The notes under the pieces are model-generated. The model saw nothing but the letters and a program-made list of their open reading frames with translations, was not told the origin of the DNA and ran no database searches. Shown piece after piece: positions 1 to 5,537 of a DNA stretch of 6,215 nucleotides; position 1 is the stretch's first letter; every line of letters begins with the position of its first letter. The translations under genes were made by a program, and so were the position numbers. This DNA is from an uncultured Barnesiella sp. (GTDB lineage: Bacteria; Bacteroidota; Bacteroidia; Bacteroidales; Barnesiellaceae_A): the NCBI GenBank assembly GCA_904502265.1, contig CAJGDT010000093.1:1-6215 (forward strand), given 5' to 3'.

Positions 1-219
1 CTAATCGATACTTATATGCTTCGTCACCTTGTAAAACCTGGCATTACCGGATGGGCACAAGTGAACGGCTATCGTGGTGAAACTAAAGAGTTGTGGCAAA
101 TGGCAAAGCGTGTGCAATATGATGTGTGGTATATAGAGAATTGGGACTTTTTCTTAGACCTAAAAATCATCTATCTAACAATAGCCAATACATTGCGCGG
201 GGAGAAAAACGCCTATTGA
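1..219 (+). CDS. Polyprenyl-phosphate sugar phosphotransferase, WcaJ-like, C-terminal fragment (5' end outside window)
   Basis: The frame is open from base 1, so only the last 72 residues are visible, ending in TGA at 217-219. The Met codon at 16 is internal. The visible part carries the C-terminal signature of the bacterial sugar transferase family (PF02397): VKPGITGWAQVNGYRGET, then YDVWYIENW and LDLKIIYLTI. These enzymes move a sugar 1-phosphate (often glucose or galactose) from a nucleotide sugar onto undecaprenyl phosphate at the inner membrane, the first step of capsule, exopolysaccharide or O-antigen repeat synthesis. The WAQVNGYRGET form resembles the WcaJ/undecaprenyl-phosphate glucose phosphotransferase branch. 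The catalytic Asp-Glu and the N-terminal domain lie off the left edge, so substrate and intactness cannot be judged. Its end overlaps the end of the convergent DUF454 gene by 7 bases. Family assignment is firm, the exact sugar is not. Confidence 0.9.
   Translation, partial: LIDTYMLRHLVKPGITGWAQVNGYRGETKELWQMAKRVQYDVWYIENWDFFLDLKIIYLTIANTLRGEKNAY
213..219. other. Tail-to-tail overlap of two convergent coding regions
   Basis: The plus-strand transferase ends with TGA at 217-219, and the minus-strand DUF454 gene ends with TAG at 213-215 (read as CTA on the plus strand). The two reading frames share 7 bases, leaving no intergenic room for a terminator. Each transcript must therefore end inside, or run antisense through, the other gene. 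Confidence 0.9.
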
Positions 220-620
220 TTACGTCTCTCCTCAACCTCTTTCTTTAAGCGTTTCCACTCCTCATTGGTGAGAGTGCGATACGATAGTATATGCCATGTT
301 ACACCTGTTGCAATAAGTAACAATAGCGTTGTTAACCACCATTTACTTACGATTATACATGATATGATAATGGTTATCCATAGTGTTGATATGGCAATAA
401 TCTTGGCATGAAGAGGTATAGCACGGTATACCTGATAGGTAGTAACAATACTATTGAAAAGGCGCACGGACATGGCCCGTTCATATAATGATTGCGAGCC
501 TTTTAATAAGCAATAAGCAGCCAAAAGCCACAGAGGTGTTGTAGGCAGGATTGGTAGGAATAGACCACATGCACCGAGGATGAAAGCCAATATTCCTACC
601 ACGTTCCACAATATCTTCAT
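213..620 (-). CDS. DUF454 / YbaN-like small inner-membrane protein
   Basis: A 135-residue protein of unknown biochemical function. It matches the DUF454 (PF04304) family typified by E. coli YbaN in length and in the N-terminal pattern, a glycine-rich hydrophobic helix running into LPILPTTPLWLLAAYC (about residues 22-36). Hydrophobicity suggests up to four membrane segments, near residues 4-22, 25-40, 73-90 and 94-112. A strongly charged tail follows (WKRLKKEVEERRNQ) and is probably cytoplasmic. It starts 9 bases after the fmt stop and is the last gene of the operon. Its final codons overlap the end of the convergent transferase gene. The family has no established reaction, so no role is assigned. 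Family membership rests on the LPTTP motif and topology. Confidence 0.82.
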   Translation of the reverse strand: MKILWNVVGILAFILGACGLFLPILPTTPLWLLAAYCLLKGSQSLYERAMSVRLFNSIVTTYQVYRAIPLHAKIIAISTLWITIIISCIIVSKWWLTTLLLLIATGVTWHILSYRTLTNEEWKRLKKEVEERRNQ

Positions 621-629
621 AACTATATG

Positions 630-1598
630 TTATTGTGCTCGATATTCGTTTGTCAAACGATACCCTCTGAGCAATTCTTCGGCCGTAAGACGTTTTTTGC
701 CTGCGAGTTGGAGTGATAAAATCTGCAGATACCCACCTTCGCATGCAATCTCTATATTTTTCTTGCCATCGGTTACTATGCTACCCGGTGTGTGATTGTG
801 ATTGCATATATGTCGTGCTACTTCAAATATTTTTACGCCAACCGCTTCACCATTGGGTGAAACAAATTCGCACCATGCTGCAGGGTATGGTGAAAGACCT
901 CGTACCTGATTGTATAGTTCTTCTACAGTGCGGTTAAAATCGAGGTGGCATGTGTCTTTGAAGATTTTGGGTGCAGGGCGCAGTGGTTCATCAGTCATCA
1001 GCTCTTCCTGAGGAATAGCTACAACTTTGTCTGCAATAATATTGTCAACTGTTTCACAAACCATCTCAGCACCCATTACCATGAGTTTGTCGTGTATGAT
1101 ACCTACATTATCGGTGTCGGCAATCTCAATACTGCGACGTTGAATAACACGACCTGTATCTATTTCATGTGTGAGAAAGAAGGTGGTAATACCGGTTTCC
1201 TTGTCTCCGTTCATGATAGCCCAATTGAGAGGCGCTGCACCACGATATTGAGGTAGTAGTGATGCGTGAAGATTGAATGTTCCCATTGGAGGCATATCCC
1301 ATACGATTTGAGGTAGCATGCGGAAAGCGACCACAATCTGTAAGTGTGCTTGGAAACTGCGTAATTCTTCAATAAATGCTTCATCTTTGAGGTTTACGGG
1401 TTGTAGAATAGGTAATCCTACTGATAGAGCATACTGCTTAACGGGTGAGAATTGTATTTTGTGTCCACGACCGGCAGGTTTGTCGGGCATGGTAACAACA
1501 GCTACTACGTTATATCCATTTTCTACAAGTAATCGGAGGGTTTCCACGGCAAAGTCGGGAGTACCCATATATACTATGCGGAGTTCTTCTTTAGTCAT
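630..1598 (-). CDS. fmt: Methionyl-tRNA formyltransferase
   Basis: This cytosolic enzyme transfers the formyl group of 10-formyl-tetrahydrofolate to the amino group of Met on initiator tRNA, giving fMet-tRNA for translation initiation. The 322-residue length is normal for the family. The N-terminal Rossmann formyltransferase domain starts at VYMGTPDFA (residues 9-17). The catalytic triad is visible as N109 and H111 in FNLHAS and D147 in EIDTG. The loop LPQYRGAAPLNWAI (about 115-128) is the diagnostic Fmt signature. The C-terminal OB-like tRNA-binding domain runs from about residue 208, with GLSPYPAAW (234-242) and a typical ending LAGKKRLTAEELLRG. The Met at 1598 is chosen because the next Met lies inside the first conserved motif. 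It begins 15 bases after the clc stop. Nothing is missing, and the gene appears functional. Confidence 0.97.
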   Translation of the reverse strand: MTKEELRIVYMGTPDFAVETLRLLVENGYNVVAVVTMPDKPAGRGHKIQFSPVKQYALSVGLPILQPVNLKDEAFIEELRSFQAHLQIVVAFRMLPQIVWDMPPMGTFNLHASLLPQYRGAAPLNWAIMNGDKETGITTFFLTHEIDTGRVIQRRSIEIADTDNVGIIHDKLMVMGAEMVCETVDNIIADKVVAIPQEELMTDEPLRPAPKIFKDTCHLDFNRTVEELYNQVRGLSPYPAAWCEFVSPNGEAVGVKIFEVARHICNHNHTPGSIVTDGKKNIEIACEGGYLQILSLQLAGKKRLTAEELLRGYRLTNEYRAQ

Positions 1599-1613
1599 AT
1601 ATTTACCAAATAA

Positions 1614-3413
1614 TTAATCTTGTGAATAGTGTACGAGTACACGTCGATATGAATTGAAAATCTTCGATTTAGATACAAATCCGACATATTTTCCCTCTTC
1701 GTCTATTACCGGAAGGTTCCAAGCATTTGTATCATCAAATGTTTTCATGACGGTCTCCATATTCATGCCAATTTCGATACGAGCCATAGGCATTGACATA
1801 AATTTATTGACAAACATGCGATCGTATAGGGCCGGTCGGAACATAATGTTGCGAATATCATCAAGCAAGACTAAGCCCAGTAGGCGGTTGTCGTTGTCGG
1901 TAACGGGAAATATATTACGGTGCGATTTTGAGATAACTTTTACCATATCACCCAATGACATGTCGGGGCGTACTACGAGAAAATCTTTTTCAATCACACT
2001 ATCCATCTTCAATAGTGTCAAAACAGATTTGTCCTTACCATGAGTAAGTAGCTCGCCTTTCTTAGCCAAACGCATGGTGTAGATACTATGTTTCTCAAAT
2101 ATACGTATGGTGGCATAAGCAACGGTAGATGTGATCATCAAGGGTAAGAATAGAGCATAGCTACCGGTAAGCTCGACTGTGAGGAAGATTCCCATGAGTG
2201 GTGCATGCATTACACCCGACATTACACCAGCCATGCCCATAAGTGCAAAGTTCTTGTTTGATAAGTCGGGAGTGAACTCTAATAAATTGGATGCATAGGC
2301 AAAGAAAAATCCGGCAAAACATCCAACATAAAGACTTGGTGCGAAAGTACCACCTACTCCACCGGCACCATTAGTTGCAGCTGTGGCAAAAATCTTGGTG
2401 AGTACAATCAAGGCTGTAAAAAGGAGCATTGCCCATACTTCATCGCTCCATGCATAGAGCAGAGAACCTCGCATGAGTCCGTCGGTATTGCCTGCAAGCA
2501 ACTTCAATATCGAATCATAACCTTCACCGTATAAGGGAGGTAGCAAGAAGATACATAGACCCAGCAAGATAGAACCGAATCCAAACTTGTGCCAAGGATT
2601 AGATAGTTTGGCAAATTTGCCCTCTATCCAATACATGGCTCTGGTGAAATATAGAGACACAAATCCGCAGAATATACCCAATAATATAACATATGGGATG
2701 CGTTCTATATTGAATATCTCTGTCTGCTCAAACATAAACTCAGCCGCAGTACCATGATATAGGTATGATACTGTTACGGCAGTAATTGAAGATATAAGTA
2801 GAGGCAAAACCGATGTGGCTGTAAGGTCAACCATGAGTACCTCTATAGTAAACAATATACCTGCAATAGGCGCTTTGAAAATACCTGCTATTGCCGAAGC
2901 GGCTCCGCAACCCATCATCAGCATCAATACGTTGGGTGGCATGCGGAAGAGCCGACCAACGTTTGAACCAATAGCAGCACCGGTGTATACAATTGGTGCC
3001 TCGGCTCCTACTGAACCACCAAATCCAATGGTTACAGAACTTGCTAATACCGATGTGTACATATTGTGTGGTTTTACACGGCTTTTACGTTGTGAGAATG
3101 CTTGCAAAATGCGTGTAACACCATGTGAGATATTATCTTTTACTACATATCTGACAAAGAGTCCTACCAAGAAAACTCCGACTATCGGATATACAAAATA
3201 CAATCCGTTGAGACCCTCGTTCATCATGTGAGATGTGAGCAGGTGTTGTATACCATGTATGAGCCATTTGAGTATTACAGCTGCTAATCCGGTGAAAAGA
3301 CCTACTGCAAAACTCATGATGAGTGTAAATGTACGTATGCTTATGTGTGATTCTCTCCATAAGAGAACTTTCATAAACAGGTCTTTATATTTCTTTTTGA
3401 TGTAGTTTATCAT
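1614..3413 (-). CDS. ClC-family chloride channel/transporter with two C-terminal CBS domains
   Basis: A 599-residue inner-membrane protein of the voltage-gated chloride channel family (PF00654), whose members move Cl- either as channels or as Cl-/H+ antiporters. About residues 27-440 are mostly hydrophobic helices. Family motifs seen are SVGAEAP (134-140, gating glutamate E138), APIAGILFTIE (181-191), GGVGGTFAP (351-359) and Y445 in a position matching the chloride-coordinating tyrosine of E. coli ClcA. The tail holds two CBS domains, about 474-525 and 537-590, which in this family can bind adenine nucleotides and tune activity. Some motif residues depart from ClcA: SHGVT (96-100) replaces GSGIP, and V192 stands where ClcA has the internal proton glutamate E203. 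Whether this is a channel or an exchanger is therefore open. It starts 10 bases after the upstream transferase, and an alternative start at Met14 is possible. Confidence 0.94.
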   Translation of the reverse strand: MINYIKKKYKDLFMKVLLWRESHISIRTFTLIMSFAVGLFTGLAAVILKWLIHGIQHLLTSHMMNEGLNGLYFVYPIVGVFLVGLFVRYVVKDNISHGVTRILQAFSQRKSRVKPHNMYTSVLASSVTIGFGGSVGAEAPIVYTGAAIGSNVGRLFRMPPNVLMLMMGCGAASAIAGIFKAPIAGILFTIEVLMVDLTATSVLPLLISSITAVTVSYLYHGTAAEFMFEQTEIFNIERIPYVILLGIFCGFVSLYFTRAMYWIEGKFAKLSNPWHKFGFGSILLGLCIFLLPPLYGEGYDSILKLLAGNTDGLMRGSLLYAWSDEVWAMLLFTALIVLTKIFATAATNGAGGVGGTFAPSLYVGCFAGFFFAYASNLLEFTPDLSNKNFALMGMAGVMSGVMHAPLMGIFLTVELTGSYALFLPLMITSTVAYATIRIFEKHSIYTMRLAKKGELLTHGKDKSVLTLLKMDSVIEKDFLVVRPDMSLGDMVKVISKSHRNIFPVTDNDNRLLGLVLLDDIRNIMFRPALYDRMFVNKFMSMPMARIEIGMNMETVMKTFDDTNAWNLPVIDEEGKYVGFVSKSKIFNSYRRVLVHYSQD

Positions 3414-3423
3414 AATATTATTA

Positions 3424-4842
3424 TTACATGCCTCTGCCGGTTATGACAGTTCGCACGGTGTGAATAATTATTTTAAGATCGACCAACATCGACATGTTTT
3501 CAAGATATACAATATCGTATTGCAGGCGTTCTATCATTTCATCAACATTCTGTGCATAGCCATACTTTACCATACCCCACGATGTGAGTCCCGGTCTAAT
3601 TTGATACATAAGTGCATAGTATGGAGCTTTTTCAATAATTTGTTTTATAAAGTATTCTCGTTCGGGTCGTGGACCCACAAGCGACATATCACCTTTGAGA
3701 ATATTCCAAAATTGTGGCAATTCATCAATACGGTATTTGCGCATAATTTTACCTAATGGCGTTATGCGACTATCATCGGCACTCGATAGTTGGGGCATAC
3801 CACTACTTTCGGCATTGGTATACATAGTGCGAAGTTTGTAAATATAGAAAGGCTTGTGATGGTAACCAATGCGTTCTTGACGATAGAATACCGGCCCCTT
3901 TGAGTCGCGTTTGATAAGTATGGCAAATACTGCAATAATTGGAGCAATGAAGATGAGTGCAATGGCAGATATAATGATGTCGGCCAATCGTTTCATGTTG
4001 CGTCCTCCTGCTGATATTGCACAACTGCTCACATCAACAAGCGGTTGTCCGTATATGTTTGATAGTTTAACACGACCTATAAGATTGTGAAAAACTGTAC
4101 TTTGCATCTTAATGGGTAGGTCGAGAGGATAAAGTTCATTGATGACAGCATTGAGACGAACTTGTCTGTTGTCGTCTACTGCAACAATGATGTATTTGAT
4201 ATTAAGTTCGTTGCAAAGTTTGTCAAGGTTCTTATTGGGGTAAACTGTGTATGGCAGTTCGGCAACTTTACTCTCCTCCTTAATATCGACATATCCTACT
4301 ACGTTGTAGCCCAATGATTTGGTACGTTCATTAAGTTCTTGGGTGAGTTTTAGGGCTTGTTTGCCACAACCTATTACAAGAGTATTGAAATACCATATGC
4401 GGTTGTGAATGTTGTGAGTGGCGTTAGTAGTGATGGTAAGGCGTAACGAATATACACATACAAACTGTAATGCAAAAAGCAAAAAGATTAGTTCATAGTT
4501 ATCGGTACGCAGAGGCAAAACATCATTGATAAGAGCGGTAAAAAAGAGGATAAGTGTATTAATCAGAACCGATGATATGGTGGTAAACAGCTCTTGCAAT
4601 CGAGACTTGAAAAAAGCAATATTATAGTATCCTGACAGATAGTATACAACCATCATAATCATAGGCATAAACAATTGCCCAATCAGTACGTTGCGCGATA
4701 AGAGAAAGTCGTCGAGAGCAATGTATCCCGATGCAACAATGGGCATATAGAAACGCACAATGTTGAATAGTAACCATGCAATATTAGACATTACATAGTC
4801 ACATACGACATACTTGGCTGTTTGTCTTTTTACACCTATCAT
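3424..4842 (-). CDS. Exopolysaccharide biosynthesis polyprenyl glycosylphosphotransferase
   Basis: A full-length 472-residue enzyme predicted to attach a sugar 1-phosphate to undecaprenyl phosphate, starting a capsule or exopolysaccharide unit at the inner membrane. The N-terminal part has about four hydrophobic segments (roughly 16-37, 52-72, 86-106 and 117-135). It is followed by a Rossmann-like CoA-binding-type domain beginning at LVIGCG (155-160), the architecture usual for long WcaJ-like transferases. A further membrane helix (about 287-310) leads into the catalytic domain (PF02397). That domain carries KLRTM (336-340), the catalytic D373-E374 in DELPQ, KGDMSLVGPRPE (383-394) and IRPGLTSWGMVKYGY. 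The ending SWGMVKYGYAQ differs from the GWAQVNGYRGET of the left-edge transferase, so the two are not recent copies. Its ATG overlaps the tsaC stop as ATGA, implying translational coupling. The transferred sugar cannot be predicted. Confidence 0.93.
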   Translation of the reverse strand: MIGVKRQTAKYVVCDYVMSNIAWLLFNIVRFYMPIVASGYIALDDFLLSRNVLIGQLFMPMIMMVVYYLSGYYNIAFFKSRLQELFTTISSVLINTLILFFTALINDVLPLRTDNYELIFLLFALQFVCVYSLRLTITTNATHNIHNRIWYFNTLVIGCGKQALKLTQELNERTKSLGYNVVGYVDIKEESKVAELPYTVYPNKNLDKLCNELNIKYIIVAVDDNRQVRLNAVINELYPLDLPIKMQSTVFHNLIGRVKLSNIYGQPLVDVSSCAISAGGRNMKRLADIIISAIALIFIAPIIAVFAILIKRDSKGPVFYRQERIGYHHKPFYIYKLRTMYTNAESSGMPQLSSADDSRITPLGKIMRKYRIDELPQFWNILKGDMSLVGPRPEREYFIKQIIEKAPYYALMYQIRPGLTSWGMVKYGYAQNVDEMIERLQYDIVYLENMSMLVDLKIIIHTVRTVITGRGM

Positions 4843-5411
4843 TCGCGTATAACTTTCACTAATCCACCCTTGCCGAGCTTAATGATGCTGGATGCTTGGG
4901 CAGTGTGTGTTTCATCTTGTCGTGCTTCTACAATATAATCTACAGCTTGCTTTATCTCGTCGGTTATTTCGGCGAACAATGCCGGAGATGGCTCTCTGCT
5001 GACATTGGCCGATGTTGAGACGATAGCCTTTCGGAAGCGTCGGCAAAGTGCTTGCGAGAATGACTCTTGTGTGACACGTATGCCCACAGTGCCATCTTCG
5101 CCCAACAATTCGGGTGCCAAATTGCGTGCTCCTGAATATATTATGGTGAGGGGCTTGTCTGATAGGTCTACGAGATCATATGCTATTTCGGGAACTTCAT
5201 CTACGTAGAAGTCAACCTTTGTCATTGAGTCGGTAAGAACGATTAATGCCTTATTGTCTGCACGGCGCTTTATTTCATATACACGCTTTACCGCTGCCGA
5301 ATTAGTTGCATCGCAACCTATGCCCCAAATGGTATCGGTTGGATACAATATTACGCCACCACGATTCAGTACTTCGCAGGCTTCGGCTATATCATCTTGT
5401 ATGCTTTTCAT
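4839..5411 (-). CDS. tsaC: L-threonylcarbamoyladenylate synthase (TsaC/YrdC/Sua5 family)
   Basis: This enzyme makes threonylcarbamoyl-AMP from threonine, bicarbonate and ATP. It is the first step of the universal t6A modification at position 37 of ANN-decoding tRNAs, and TsaD-containing partners finish it. The 190-residue protein is a single YrdC domain (PF01300). Visible motifs are LYPTDTIWGIGCDA (22-35), the basic substrate-binding stretch IKRRADNKAL (47-56), LTIIYSG (88-94), GTVGIRV (107-113) and STSANVS (132-138). It lacks the extra C-terminal Sua5 domain, so it is the short TsaC-like form. It is the first gene of the operon, about 30 bases downstream of a Bacteroides-type promoter. The start at 5411 gives the normal family N-terminus, and no Shine-Dalgarno sequence is present. 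Confidence 0.95.
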   Translation of the reverse strand: MKSIQDDIAEACEVLNRGGVILYPTDTIWGIGCDATNSAAVKRVYEIKRRADNKALIVLTDSMTKVDFYVDEVPEIAYDLVDLSDKPLTIIYSGARNLAPELLGEDGTVGIRVTQESFSQALCRRFRKAIVSTSANVSREPSPALFAEITDEIKQAVDYIVEARQDETHTAQASSIIKLGKGGLVKVIRE

Positions 5412-5537
5412 ATATTATAGTTTGCTAACAAAGCTAAATGCAAAAATAATCAATAACAATGCTATGACAAAATATAACTGCTACTTTTTTATATTGTTAT
5501 TGGCAAGCCATTATTATACAAATAAGTATCAACTACA
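5412..5537. other. Intergenic region between the LRR gene and the tsaC operon
   Basis: A 126-base, strongly A/T-rich gap between the stop of the LRR gene and the start of tsaC, both on the minus strand. It holds the operon promoter. Near 5499-5512 there is a small inverted repeat (TGGC AA GCCA core), but it has only a two-base centre and no following T run, so it is not called a terminator. No conserved RNA or small gene is apparent. Confidence 0.7.
5441..5471 (-). promoter_or_regulatory. Bacteroides-type promoter for the tsaC operon
   Basis: Read on the minus strand, a -33 element TTTG (5468-5471) is followed by exactly 19 bases and then TATTTTTG (5441-5448). The second element fits the -7 consensus TAnnTTTG of the Bacteroides primary sigma factor. 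Transcription would be expected to begin about 5 to 7 bases further on, giving a short leader of roughly 22-24 bases before the tsaC ATG. The match is by eye. The region is A/T-rich, which raises the chance-match rate, but both elements, their spacing and their position agree. Confidence 0.7.

Larger units (their letters stand above)
213..5411 (-). other. Five-gene operon: tsaC-type, glycosylphosphotransferase, clc, fmt, DUF454
   Basis: Five minus-strand genes follow one another with almost no space. The first pair overlaps by 4 bases (ATGA at 4839-4842), followed by gaps of 10 bases (3414-3423), 15 bases (1599-1613) and 9 bases (621-629). No terminator-like hairpin fits between them, and the only clear promoter found lies upstream of the first gene. 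The set is therefore inferred to be one transcript. None of the starts has a recognisable Shine-Dalgarno sequence. Each is preceded by an A/T-rich stretch, as is usual in Bacteroidota. Translational coupling is likely at the ATGA junction. Confidence 0.85.

Noticed and set aside
1654..2043. Plus-strand open frame of 129 codons
   Set aside because: It is antisense to the CBS-domain region of the ClC gene, with no plausible start context or recognisable domain.
2095..2102. TATATTTG on the minus strand as an internal promoter -7 element
   Set aside because: It lies deep in the ClC coding region, and such A/T-rich octamers are expected by chance. No TTTG partner was confirmed at suitable spacing.
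2815..3231. Plus-strand open frame of 138 codons
   Set aside because: It is antisense to the most conserved part of the ClC gene, so conserved codons there explain the openness. No coherent protein features are visible.
5499..5512. Inverted repeat (TGGC AA GCCA with flanking partial pairing) as a terminator for the LRR gene
   Set aside because: The arms are short, the loop is too small, one flanking pair mismatches and no T run follows on the minus strand.
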